Source: an uncultured Lachnospiraceae bacterium (GTDB lineage Bacteria > Bacillota > Clostridia > Lachnospirales > Lachnospiraceae). From it: a DNA stretch of 21,191 nt. Shown piece after piece: positions 1-7,330 of this stretch (position 1 is the first letter of the stretch; every line of letters begins with the position of its first letter). The DNA lies in contig CAJUQJ010000057.1 of NCBI GenBank assembly GCA_910588215.1, forward strand, positions 1-21,191, in the 5' to 3' direction. Made by a program: the position numbers and the translations under genes. The notes under the pieces were generated by a model. It was not told the DNA's origin, did no database searches, and saw only the letters and a program-made list of their open reading frames with translations.

Positions 1-32
1 CCAATATTTATTCAGGCAATGTTCGGTAATTT

Positions 33-1391
33 GTGCTGGGAAAGTTGAGTTATTATTTTAATACATACATTGAGAATAGAGTAAACGACTTGACTGTAGC
101 AGGATATAGTATTTTTCAGTTAAAAGACAAAGTTCTTGTCTCATTGAATGCACTGTGGAGCATTCCGAATCAGGAATTTGGATTAGATAACAGCAAGTTC
201 TCCCTGAAGACTGTTGATTTTAAGGAGTACGACAAAATGGGGGAAGGTGGATTTTGTACAGTATATCGCTGTCCAACAGATTCATCACGAGTTTATAAAG
301 TGCTTAATTCGGTGGAGAAAGCAGATGTAAGTTCAGTACATAGGTTTAAAAGAGAGTATGAAATTATGAGCGAACAAAACAACAGTGGCTATACACTTAA
401 TGTGTTTGATTATGATTCTCAGGCTCTCGTATATTCAATCGAAAAAGCAAGCGTATCACTAGAAGACTATGTTGAAAAGGCAATATTGTCTAATGAAGAA
501 AAAGATGAAATTGTGCTTAGATGTGCTGAGTGTATGAAATATTTACATAGCCAAAAAATAATACACAGGGATTTCCATCCAGGGAATATATTGATGGGAA
601 GTTCAAACGAATGGCTGGTTACCGATTTCGGATTGGCGAAGGATATTTCCAGCAAATATTCTCATCAAACAACTACTACCCATGCAGTTGGGCGGGCTTG
701 GTTTACAGACCCAATCCAACTATTTGCGCTTAAAGAGGGAAATTTTAAAACGGATATGTTTTCGCTGGCAAAAACAATTGACTTTGTGATGAATGGAAAT
801 ATGTCAGGATCACCACATAAATATTCTTCTGTTGTTTATAAAGCTACTGCTCCTAATCACGATAGTAGATATGAGAATATTAACGAGATGTATGATGATT
901 TGGTAAATATTTGTGGCAGACCAGATTATGAATCACCAGAAGAGATAGCAGAAAAATTACTTGTAGAATATAAAAAGAGTGGGCGATTAAATGTGACCCA
1001 ATTAATTGATCTTTTTAACGGCGATTCTGACGGCACACTGATGTGGCAATTAGCGATTAAATTTGGTCAAGATATTGCGGAACCTTTTATTAACATAATT
1101 GATATATCATTTGAGGTTGCATTAAGAGAGATACGAAGAGCCTCAAGTGTAATGCGAGAAAATTATCATTCTTGGGATGATTATGACGTTATAGCGTACT
1201 GGGCGATTGAAGTGATAAAAAGTCGAAAAAATAGAAACGATGAGATTAATATTGAAGCAGTAAATATTATTGAATATGTTGCATCAAACGTTGGACGATT
1301 TAGAATAAAAAGTGCTTCTAATATACTGAAGAACGATTCGACGATTGCTGGACATATAAGAGCACAATTATCCTACCATGAAGGATATTGA
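33..1391 (+). CDS. Hanks-type Ser/Thr protein kinase
   Basis: Cytosolic eukaryotic-like protein kinase of 452 residues. Visible motifs in order: glycine-rich loop GEGGFCTVY (about 70-78), ATP-binding lysine in VYKVL (K89), catalytic loop HRDFHPGNIL (H178, D180, N185), DFG metal-binding motif (198-200) and the conserved helix-F Asp in TDMFSLA (D241). All residues needed for phosphotransfer are present, so it should be active. About 65 residues precede the kinase fold and about 150 (300-452) follow; I do not recognise either part. There are no PASTA repeats and no obvious membrane segment, unlike PrkC/StkP housekeeping kinases. The start is uncertain: this is a GTG with no clear ribosome binding site, and an in-frame TAA lies at 27-29, so the true N-terminus could be later or the gene 5'-damaged. 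It is visibly more AT-rich than the genes after 3397, suggesting acquisition. Two phosphatase genes follow downstream, which suggests a kinase/phosphatase group, though the long spacers argue against one simple operon. Confidence 0.85.
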   Translation: MLGKLSYYFNTYIENRVNDLTVAGYSIFQLKDKVLVSLNALWSIPNQEFGLDNSKFSLKTVDFKEYDKMGEGGFCTVYRCPTDSSRVYKVLNSVEKADVSSVHRFKREYEIMSEQNNSGYTLNVFDYDSQALVYSIEKASVSLEDYVEKAILSNEEKDEIVLRCAECMKYLHSQKIIHRDFHPGNILMGSSNEWLVTDFGLAKDISSKYSHQTTTTHAVGRAWFTDPIQLFALKEGNFKTDMFSLAKTIDFVMNGNMSGSPHKYSSVVYKATAPNHDSRYENINEMYDDLVNICGRPDYESPEEIAEKLLVEYKKSGRLNVTQLIDLFNGDSDGTLMWQLAIKFGQDIAEPFINIIDISFEVALREIRRASSVMRENYHSWDDYDVIAYWAIEVIKSRKNRNDEINIEAVNIIEYVASNVGRFRIKSASNILKNDSTIAGHIRAQLSYHEGY

Positions 1392-1464
1392 TTTTATGTA
1401 AGTTTAGAGGATAGAGATAACTACTTCAAATGGTTTTTTATAGATTCATGCGAGAAAGATTGCA

Positions 1465-1502
1465 GTAGTAAAAACCCCCAATTCCTACTACGTTTTTACT
1501 AC
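1465..1502. repeat. 11-bp perfect inverted repeat
   Basis: GTAGTAAAAAC at 1465-1475 is the exact reverse complement of GTTTTTACTAC at 1492-1502, with a 16-nt loop. It lies about 75 bp downstream of the kinase stop. The arms are AT-rich and the right one is not followed by a T run, so a terminator is possible but weak. It could equally be a protein-binding dyad. Confidence 0.5.
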
Positions 1503-1526
1503 GATTGACGGAATCAATATGCCCCG

Positions 1527-1604
1527 TTTTGCCCCGATTTGCCATTTTCGTTACATTTTTCACAATCTCCACGAAAAAAACAAACCTCGCAAATCGCGCC
1601 AAAA
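1527..1604. repeat. Long imperfect inverted repeat before the LMW-PTP gene
   Basis: TTTTGCCCCGATTTGC (1527-1542) pairs with GCAAATCGCGCCAAAA (1589-1604) at 14 of 16 positions. Immediately inside, TTTTCG (1545-1550) pairs with CGAAAA (1572-1577). Together they form a long interrupted stem that ends about 20 bp before the ribosome binding site of the phosphatase gene. It could be a leader RNA structure or a repetitive element. No function is recognised. Confidence 0.45.
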
Positions 1605-1641
1605 TACGGCAAATCAAAGCATTTCAGGAGGAAAAATTAAC

Positions 1642-2091
1642 ATGATTTCGATACTTTTTGTCTGCCACGGCAATATTTGCCGCAGCACTATGGCTGAGAG
1701 CGTCATGGCCCATCTTGTGCGCCAGCGCCATTTAGAACATCAATTCCAGATTGCTTCCGCAGCTACCAGTCGTGAAGAGATTGGCAATGGCCCCCATTAC
1801 GGTACAGTAGGTAAACTGCGGTCCGTGGGCATACCTGTTATTCCGCATCGCGCTGTCCAGATGTCAAAACAGGACTATGACAAGTACGATTATCTGATCG
1901 GTATGGATGATGCCAATATCCGAAATATGACCCGGATTGCCGGTGGGGATCCGGAACACAAGATCTACAGATTATTAGAGTTTGCCGGCAGCAGCAGAGC
2001 CATCGCCGATCCGTGGTATACCGGCAATTTTGATGTGACCTACGAGGATATTATGGAAGGGTGCGAAGCACTTTTGAATTCACTGGCATAA
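1642..2091 (+). CDS. Low-molecular-weight protein tyrosine phosphatase
   Basis: Cytosolic phosphotyrosine phosphatase (LMWPc family), 149 residues, close to the usual family length. The P-loop CHGNICRS near the N-terminus gives the CX5R nucleophile motif (C8, R14), and the general-acid loop DPWY is present at 123-126, so the active site is complete. The ATG at 1642 is chosen because a perfect AGGAGG (1626-1631) lies 10 nt upstream and the P-loop then sits at residue 8, as in the family. An in-frame ATG at 1519 would add 41 unrelated residues encoded by the inverted-repeat region. In Gram-positive bacteria such enzymes often reverse tyrosine or arginine phosphorylation, but the substrate here is unknown. 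The kinase upstream and the second phosphatase downstream suggest a signalling group. Its base composition is closer to the phosphate genes than to the flanking AT-rich genes. Confidence 0.92.
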   Translation: MISILFVCHGNICRSTMAESVMAHLVRQRHLEHQFQIASAATSREEIGNGPHYGTVGKLRSVGIPVIPHRAVQMSKQDYDKYDYLIGMDDANIRNMTRIAGGDPEHKIYRLLEFAGSSRAIADPWYTGNFDVTYEDIMEGCEALLNSLA

Positions 2092-2188
2092 GACAGCATA
2101 CCATAATACTCAGCGATGGTGAGTGAACAGGCCTATAGATCAACAGGAAAGAAAAGTCTAGCAGTTAGGCAGAAAAGTCCGTAAAGAG

Positions 2189-2200
2189 TTTCATATGAAA
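2189..2200. repeat. 12-bp perfect palindrome
   Basis: TTTCATATGAAA at 2189-2200 is its own reverse complement. It lies between the two phosphatase genes, about 100 bp before the second one. Its size fits an operator half-pair for a dimeric repressor, but no regulator is identified and chance cannot be excluded. Confidence 0.3.
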
Positions 2201-2221
2201 TCAATTCGGGAGTAAGAAGTA

Positions 2222-2272
2222 ATGAGTGAAAATGACAGTTTTCCATTTGCCGGGAAGCTGCAGATGGCGTAA
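2222..2272 (+). CDS. Possible 16-residue leader peptide or gene remnant
   Basis: A short reading frame encodes MSENDSFPFAGKLQMA and stops at 2270-2272. It has a well-placed ribosome binding site (GGGAG at 2208-2212, 9 nt upstream), better than expected for a random ORF. It ends 30 bp before the start of the tyrosine phosphatase gene. It may be a leader peptide, or the 5' stub of a gene lost when this region was assembled. I recognise no family, and support is limited to the start signal. Confidence 0.22.
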   Translation: MSENDSFPFAGKLQMA

Positions 2273-2302
2273 AATAAGAAAGTTTTAGGGAGAATCAACA
2301 AT

Positions 2303-3046
2303 ATGGATACAGAAATTACGGCTTCAAAACCACTTAAAATTGATACAACTTTTAATACGAGAGATTTGGGCGGATACAAAACGAATGATGGTAAAACAAC
2401 AAAAATGCATGTTTTTCTTCGGTCTGATCTACCGGCGCAAATAACAGATTACAGCAAAAAAGTTTTATTGGATTATGGAGTTCGATGTGTTGTTGATCTA
2501 AGAAGTTTAGTAGAAGTAAATTCTATGCCAAATGCCCTAAGGTTCATATCGGAAATTGACTATTATTCACTTCCGATGTTAGATCAAACAACTTCACAGG
2601 GGTTTAGAGGCAAAATGCCGGATAATATGGGAACTGTTTATATTGATCTACTAAACCATTCCCAAAAAGATTTTGGTAAAATGTTTCATATTTTTGCACA
2701 ACATAAAGATAGTACCATTCTTTTTAACTGCACTGCTGGTAAAGACAGGACTGGTGTGACTGCAATGCTGCTTCTAAATCTTGTTGGAGTCGACAGAGAA
2801 ACAATTTTAGTCGATTATGAAGTTACAGAAAGTAATATGCATACAGTTTTTGAAGAACAAAAAGTAATGATAAAAGAAAAATATGGCATAGATGTGCCGG
2901 ATTATGTTTTTTCTTCGGAACGTTTTCAAATGGAAATAGCTATCGACTATTTAGAGAAAAAATGGGGAGATGCAGAGAAGTATCTTTTTGATGCAGCGGT
3001 TTCGGAAGAAAATCTAAGAATCGTTAAGTCTATGTTTGTCGATTAA
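2303..3046 (+). CDS. IphP-type protein tyrosine/phosphoinositide phosphatase
   Basis: Cysteine phosphatase of the bacterial tyrosine-phosphatase family typified by IphP and Listeria LipA (Y_phosphatase3), 247 residues. Visible motifs: RDLGGY (20-25), a family hallmark; VVDLRS (63-68) carrying the conserved Asp; and the P-loop NCTAGKDRTGV (142-152) with nucleophile C143 and R149 in CX5R spacing. The Lys-Asp inside the loop (GKDRTG) is typical of members acting on phosphoinositides as well as phosphotyrosine. No signal peptide is seen, so it is probably cytosolic. The ATG at 2303 follows AGGGAG (2287-2292) by 10 nt. The gene is AT-rich like the kinase and unlike the pst genes, consistent with a horizontally acquired kinase/phosphatase region. 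The substrate is unknown. Confidence 0.9.
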   Translation: MDTEITASKPLKIDTTFNTRDLGGYKTNDGKTTKMHVFLRSDLPAQITDYSKKVLLDYGVRCVVDLRSLVEVNSMPNALRFISEIDYYSLPMLDQTTSQGFRGKMPDNMGTVYIDLLNHSQKDFGKMFHIFAQHKDSTILFNCTAGKDRTGVTAMLLLNLVGVDRETILVDYEVTESNMHTVFEEQKVMIKEKYGIDVPDYVFSSERFQMEIAIDYLEKKWGDAEKYLFDAAVSEENLRIVKSMFVD

Positions 3047-3396
3047 AATAGCTTGTTTTGGGAATAAACAGTAGCAAGAGAATCAATTTCTGAAATGATT
3101 TCGAGTAATTTATTATCCGTTTTGTGCTATGTTGAGGAGCGGAAAAAGCATAATTTAAGAATCAAAAAGCCGTACATGATGGGGTTGTATTAGCGGCGGG
3201 ATTAGCTAAAGGAGAATGGAAAGAACATATATATTGTTGGCACAGATAGGTTATCTTGGAAAATGGGAACTTTCTCAATCCTTAAAAGGTGGAATGGAGA
3301 CAAGAAGTCGGTGCATAGGTTATAAAGAATATAGAAAAACTTGACTTGAAGGACTTTGCCATACAATCGTTGTAAGGTGGATATGAGGTTGCACAT
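3047..3396. other. 350-bp stretch without a convincing gene; pst leader
   Basis: No ORF here has a recognisable family. A 42-codon frame from 3216 with a GGAG-like signal too close to its ATG, and a stop-bounded frame over about 3150-3320 (containing VVLAAGLAKGEWKEHIYIVG), could be remnants of a decayed gene, but neither is reliable. Near the end, TTGACT (3341-3346) and TACAAT (3362-3367) are separated by only 15 bp. This could be a suboptimal promoter for pstS about 35 bp ahead of its start. I find no phased PhoP-box repeats here, in contrast to the region before the Na/Pi transporter. Confidence 0.4.
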
Positions 3397-4254
3397 TTGA
3401 CAGGAAAGAAACGTTATATAGCAGGAATCACGGTGCTGGTCCTGTTTGTGGGACTTCTGATGCGATTTCACGATGAAGCAGGAAGACTGCACCGGACGCC
3501 GGTATTGCTGCCGGCTAAGACAGTGGTCATGGCCGGGTCCACTTCTATGGAGAAATTTGCCAACATGCTGGCAGAGCGTTATCGGGAGGTGGATCCGGGG
3601 ATGACAGTGACGGCGGAATTCACCGGTTCCTCAGCCGGGGTACAGGCAGTGCTGGTCGGCCGTGCGGATATCGGGATTTCGTCCAGAACTTTGACGGCGG
3701 CAGAGAAGGCATCCGGCGCGGTGGCATATGTCATTGCACTGGACGGGATCGCGGTCATTACGGATGTTGATAATCCGGTAATGACGATGACATTGAAGCA
3801 GTTGACAGATATTTATACAGGTCAGATCAGGAACTGGAAAGAACTTGGGGGTAAGGAGAAGCCGATCGTTGTGGTAGGCAGGGAGGCCGGAAGCGGTACT
3901 CGAAGCGCTTTTGAAGAATTGCTGGATATCAGGGATCAGTGCCTGTATGCAAATGAGCTGGATTCAGAAGGGGCAGTGTTGGCGCGAGTTGCTGCCACAC
4001 CCGGTGCGGTTGGGTATGTCTCCTTCGGCATACTGGATGATACGGTACACGCGCTGTCTTTGGACGGCGTAAAAGCGACGGAAGAGAAGGTAAAGGCAGG
4101 CAGGTATCCATTGTGCCGGCCTTTTCTTATGATAACAAAAGGGGAGCTTGAAGGCCAGCATAGGCAGGTACAGGAAATTTTTGCATATCTGCAGACGGAG
4201 GAGGGCAGGGAACTGTTGCGGTCTGCAGGGCTGATTGTGCCGGATCGTTCCTGA
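3397..4254 (+). CDS. pstS: Phosphate ABC transporter substrate-binding protein PstS
   Basis: Extracytoplasmic phosphate-binding protein that delivers Pi to the PstCAB importer, 285 residues. Phosphate-site motifs of the family are visible: AGSTSM (46-51), TGSSAGV (76-82), ALDG (114-117) and REAGSGTR (162-169). A hydrophobic N-terminal segment (about 8-23) after KKR serves as export signal or anchor. There is no cysteine after it, so no lipobox. Gram-positive PstS proteins are usually lipoproteins, so this one is presumably held by an uncleaved N-terminal helix or released. The start is a TTG with GAGG (3385-3388) 8 nt upstream and AAGGTGG just before; an ATG at 3383 runs into a stop after five codons. 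First gene of the pstSCAB set, probably induced by low phosphate. Confidence 0.93.
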   Translation: MTGKKRYIAGITVLVLFVGLLMRFHDEAGRLHRTPVLLPAKTVVMAGSTSMEKFANMLAERYREVDPGMTVTAEFTGSSAGVQAVLVGRADIGISSRTLTAAEKASGAVAYVIALDGIAVITDVDNPVMTMTLKQLTDIYTGQIRNWKELGGKEKPIVVVGREAGSGTRSAFEELLDIRDQCLYANELDSEGAVLARVAATPGAVGYVSFGILDDTVHALSLDGVKATEEKVKAGRYPLCRPFLMITKGELEGQHRQVQEIFAYLQTEEGRELLRSAGLIVPDRS

Positions 4255-4270
4255 TACAGGTCTTCCTGTT

Positions 4271-4340
4271 CTCCCGGGAGAATGAGCAAGTCCGCCAACG
4301 GACTTCTACTCTCCTGGGTGAATGAGCAAGCCTGCCGACA
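4271..4340 (+). repeat. Tandem 40-bp-spaced repeat with hairpin between pstS and pstC
   Basis: Two related 30-bp units begin at 4271 and 4311 and match at about 24 of 30 positions, sharing AATGAGCAAG exactly. The first unit contains a hairpin, AAGTCCG (4288-4294) with CGGACTT (4299-4305) and a 4-nt loop; the second unit has lost this pairing. No T run follows, so it is unlikely to be a strong terminator. It may moderate pstS relative to pstC expression, for instance by stabilising the 3' end of the pstS message, or may be a genome-wide repetitive element. Confidence 0.5.
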
Positions 4341-4418
4341 GCCCCTTTTTTCGGATAAATGCAGCGGAATAGACGAGGGATGTAAGTATGGGAAAATAAG
4401 AAAAGGAAACGTCAACAT

Positions 4419-5384
4419 ATGGATATCAGCTTTCAGCAGGCAGCTTATAGTAGGTCGCAGGGCAGACGCTCGTTGTCTCTTACAGAGAAAAGAAACCGTA
4501 CCCAAAGGATAGAAACCATGGCCGAATCAATTTTTACCTTATGTGCTTTTCTGGCGGTCTTTGCGGTTGGTGCGATCACGCTGTATATGGTAGCTAACGG
4601 CGTGCCGGTAATTTATCGGCTGGGTGTCAGGGAGATTCTGTTTTCTTCTGCGTGGAAGCCTGTAGCGGCGGATCCTTCTTATGGCATTTTGTATGTGATC
4701 CTGACGTCTGTGACAGGAACGGTCTTGGCGGTGGCTCTGGGGGTGCCCGTGGCGCTCTTAACGGCGGTCTTCTTAGCTGAGATCGCGCCCCGGCCTTTGG
4801 CGGCATTGGTAAGGCCGGCGGTGGAGTTGTTAGCGGGCATTCCTTCTGTCGTCTATGGCCTGCTAGGAATGCTGGTTTTGAATCCGCTTATGTATCGTTT
4901 GGAGCAGGTGGTATTTCATGGTTCCCGGACGCATCAGTTTACGGGCGGTGCCAATCTGCTGTCGGCAGTGCTGGTGCTGGTCGTGATGATCCTGCCTACG
5001 GTCATCAGCGTCAGTGAGACGGCGTTGCGGGCGGTGCCGGATCAACTGCGGGTTTCCTCCATGGCTCTTGGTGCTTCAAGGATTCAGACCATTTTTCAAG
5101 TAGTTCTTCCGGCGGCCAGGCCGGGCATCACTACGGCAGTGGTATTGGGCGTTGGCCGGGCTGTGGGAGAGGCCATGGCGATCAATCTGGTGTCCGGTGG
5201 TTCGGTGAATGTGCCGTTACCTTTTTCTTCTGTGAGATTCCTGACAACAGCCATTGTCAGTGAGATGGGGTATGCGGAAGGCGTGCACAGGCAGGTGCTC
5301 TTTACGATCGGTCTGGTGCTGTTTGGATTCATTATGCTGGTCAATATCCTGTTGCACAAGATCATGCGGGGAGAGGACGGATAG
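4419..5384 (+). CDS. pstC: Phosphate ABC transporter permease PstC
   Basis: Inner permease subunit of the high-affinity phosphate importer, pairing with PstA around the Pi channel. The 321 residues include about six membrane segments: roughly 35-60, 88-122, 133-158, 178-202, 237-260 and 290-312. The cytoplasmic EAA loop that docks on PstB reads ALRAVPDQLRVSSMALGAS (202-220), and GIPSVVYGLLG (140-150) is a typical PstC signature. The ATG at 4419 has AGGAA (4404-4408) 10 nt upstream. An internal ATG at 4518 also has AAAGGA (4503-4508) upstream and would remove a basic 33-residue head; both are credible, and I keep the longer form. Separated from pstS by 164 bp with a repeat/hairpin. Confidence 0.93.
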   Translation: MDISFQQAAYSRSQGRRSLSLTEKRNRTQRIETMAESIFTLCAFLAVFAVGAITLYMVANGVPVIYRLGVREILFSSAWKPVAADPSYGILYVILTSVTGTVLAVALGVPVALLTAVFLAEIAPRPLAALVRPAVELLAGIPSVVYGLLGMLVLNPLMYRLEQVVFHGSRTHQFTGGANLLSAVLVLVVMILPTVISVSETALRAVPDQLRVSSMALGASRIQTIFQVVLPAARPGITTAVVLGVGRAVGEAMAINLVSGGSVNVPLPFSSVRFLTTAIVSEMGYAEGVHRQVLFTIGLVLFGFIMLVNILLHKIMRGEDG

Positions 5385-5482
5385 CATCAGGACATGGAGC
5401 CAGGATGTGGTATAGTGGCAGACAGCCTGGTATAGAAAGAGAGAAGGATAAGAGGAGAGCGTGCAGAAGGGAGCATAATGTC

Positions 5483-6328
5483 ATGTCCAGAAAAATGAAA
5501 GACGCTGTCGCATATACGGCGATTTACTTTGCAGCTTCTTATTCGGTGCTGCTGCTGGTCGGAATTCTTGTCTATGTCTTTTCGAAAGGGTTTCCCGTTC
5601 TTTCGCTACCCTTTTTCACGACGGTGTCCAGTGTGGTAAAGGGAACCGTCGGCATTGCGGGGAATATCATAAATACGGTATATATCGTGACGCTGACGCT
5701 GGTGGCGGCGGTGCCGGCAGGCGTGGGGGCAGCAATCTGGCTGAATGAGTATGCGCCGCCCGGCAGATGGGTGAAGCTGATCGAATTTGCGACGGAGACG
5801 CTGGCGGGCATTCCGTCCATTGTCTTTGGATTGTTTGGAATGGTGTTTTTCGGCACTACACTGGGATTCGGCTATTCGATCCTTACAGGGGCTCTGACAT
5901 TGTCGCTGATGATACTGCCGCTGATCACTCGCAACACGCAGGCGGCATTGCGGGCGGTGCCGGACAGTTACCGAAACGGGGCTCTCGGTATGGGGGCCAC
6001 CAGATGGCATATGATCCGCACGGTTTTGCTGCCTTCGGCCATGCCGGGTATCGCGACGGGCATCCTTCTGGCTGTTGGACGTATCGTGGGGGAATCGGCG
6101 GCGCTGCTTTTTACGGCCGGCAGCGGCTATCTGCTGCCGGAATCCGGCAGTGATTTTTTTCATAAGGTCATGGAGTCCGGAGGGACGCTCACAATACAGA
6201 TGTATTTAAGCATGGCCAGGGCGGAGTATGATGTGGCCTTCGGTATCGCGGCGGTTTTACTGAGCATGGTGCTCGCATTCAATTTTCTCCTAAAAGTTCT
6301 GATCCGAGGTAGATTTATTAAGGAGTAA
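5483..6328 (+). CDS. pstA: Phosphate ABC transporter permease PstA
   Basis: Second permease subunit of the phosphate importer, 281 residues from the chosen start. The membrane segments lie around 10-34, 60-90, 103-128, 132-150, 188-212 and 251-275. The EAA loop AALRAVPDSYRNGALGMGAT (154-173) and ETLAGIPSIVFGLFGM (105-120) mark it as PstA and mirror the same motifs in PstC. The ATG at 5483 is preferred: AAGGGAG (5466-5472) lies 10 nt upstream and the protein then begins just ahead of its first membrane helix. An in-frame ATG at 5405 with GGAG 5 nt upstream would add 26 highly charged residues and cannot be excluded. It follows pstC by about 100 bp and is presumably co-transcribed. Confidence 0.93.
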   Translation: MSRKMKDAVAYTAIYFAASYSVLLLVGILVYVFSKGFPVLSLPFFTTVSSVVKGTVGIAGNIINTVYIVTLTLVAAVPAGVGAAIWLNEYAPPGRWVKLIEFATETLAGIPSIVFGLFGMVFFGTTLGFGYSILTGALTLSLMILPLITRNTQAALRAVPDSYRNGALGMGATRWHMIRTVLLPSAMPGIATGILLAVGRIVGESAALLFTAGSGYLLPESGSDFFHKVMESGGTLTIQMYLSMARAEYDVAFGIAAVLLSMVLAFNFLLKVLIRGRFIKE

Positions 6329-6405
6329 GGGGACTTAGAATAAGCTTCCGGGCAGAAATGGAAGATAAGGTTGAACAGATTCTCTGATAGAGCAAGGAGA
6401 TATTT

Positions 6406-7164
6406 ATGGATGACGTCAAGATGGAGATAATCAACCTGAACTTGTACTACGGGAATCATCATGCGTTGAAGGCTGTCACTATGAATATCCGGGCAGGTGC
6501 GGTCACGGCGCTGATCGGGCCTTCAGGCTGTGGCAAATCCACTTTCCTGAAAACCCTGAACCGAATGAATGATTTGACACAGGGGGTTAAGATCACAGGC
6601 CAGGTGCGATTGGAAGGCGAAGAGATCTACGCACCCGGAGTGGACGTGACGTTGCTGCGAAAGCGGGTGGGTATGGTATTTCAGCAGCCCAATCCTTTTC
6701 CTATGAGCATCTATGACAATATCGCTTACGGTCCAAGGGTGCACGGAGAGAAGCGCAGGGCGAGGCTGGATGAGATCGTGGAGAGCAGCCTGCGGCGTGC
6801 GGCTATCTGGGATGAGACAAGGAACCGCCTGAAGAAATCAGCCTTAGGCCTTTCCGGTGGGCAGCAGCAGCGGCTTTGCATTGCCCGCGCGCTGGCAGTG
6901 AAGCCGGAAGTCTTGCTGATGGATGAACCGACTTCGGCGCTGGATCCGGTCTCTACACTCAGAATAGAGGAACTGCTCTTACAATTGAAAAAAAGTTATA
7001 CCATAGTTATTGTCACCCACAACATGCAGCAGGCCGTACGGGTGTCGGACGATACTGCCTTTTTTCTGGCGGGAGAGGTCGTAGAATGGGGCGTCACCGG
7101 TCGGCTTTTTTCCGGACCGCGGGATAGGAGGACCAGAGATTATATTACGGGAAGATATGGATGA
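6406..7164 (+). CDS. pstB: Phosphate ABC transporter ATP-binding protein PstB
   Basis: Cytoplasmic ATPase that energises PstCA, 252 residues, the standard family length. All ABC motifs are present: Walker A GPSGCGKST (38-46), the PstB-specific Q-loop FQQPNPFPMSIYDNIAYG (92-109), signature LSGGQQQR (149-156), Walker B VLLMDEPTSALD (169-180) and H-loop THNM (204-207). The Q-loop NPFPMSI is diagnostic of PstB over other ABC ATPases. The start is ATG 6406 behind AAGGAGA (6394-6400). No phoU gene follows, although one usually does after pstB; the next gene is a Na/Pi cotransporter with a PhoU-like tail. Confidence 0.96.
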   Translation: MDDVKMEIINLNLYYGNHHALKAVTMNIRAGAVTALIGPSGCGKSTFLKTLNRMNDLTQGVKITGQVRLEGEEIYAPGVDVTLLRKRVGMVFQQPNPFPMSIYDNIAYGPRVHGEKRRARLDEIVESSLRRAAIWDETRNRLKKSALGLSGGQQQRLCIARALAVKPEVLLMDEPTSALDPVSTLRIEELLLQLKKSYTIVIVTHNMQQAVRVSDDTAFFLAGEVVEWGVTGRLFSGPRDRRTRDYITGRYG

Positions 7165-7218
7165 AGCGAAGGACAGATTGCCTGTAACAATCAGGGTTTT
7201 GACTTTGTCGTGTTCCAT

Positions 7219-7257
7219 TTTACATATATTTTACATTTCCTTTACAATAACTTGATA
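7219..7257 (+). promoter_or_regulatory. PhoP-box-like array upstream of the Na/Pi transporter
   Basis: Three exact TTTACA hexamers start at 7219, 7230 and 7241, and a fourth, diverged copy TTGATA starts at 7252. The period is exactly 11 bp, about one helical turn, with 5-nt spacers. This matches the known PhoP-box design in Bacillus subtilis, TT(A/T/C)A(C/T)A direct repeats spaced by about five bases that bind PhoP dimers in tandem. The array ends 73 bp before the ATG at 7331. A -10-like TATAAA lies near 7291, but the exact promoter is not clear. Phosphate-starvation activation by the response regulator encoded at 9240 is the natural reading. Confidence 0.75.
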
Positions 7258-7330
7258 GTGATGCGGATAAATTCATGATAACGTCAAACTATAAAGTAAT
7301 AGTAGTTTTGGTTGTGATGAGGAGGTTATC

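Noticed and set aside
3150..3344. Possible remnant of a binding-protein or regulator gene, or a 42-codon ORF
   Set aside because: The stretch VVLAAGLAKGEWKEHIYIVG faintly recalls periplasmic-binding/LacI folds, but the frame is short and bounded by stops, and I cannot support homology by eye.
4282..4512. 76-codon plus-strand frame overlapping the pstC start
   Set aside because: It begins inside the tandem repeat, has no good ribosome binding site, overlaps pstC in another frame and resembles no protein I know.
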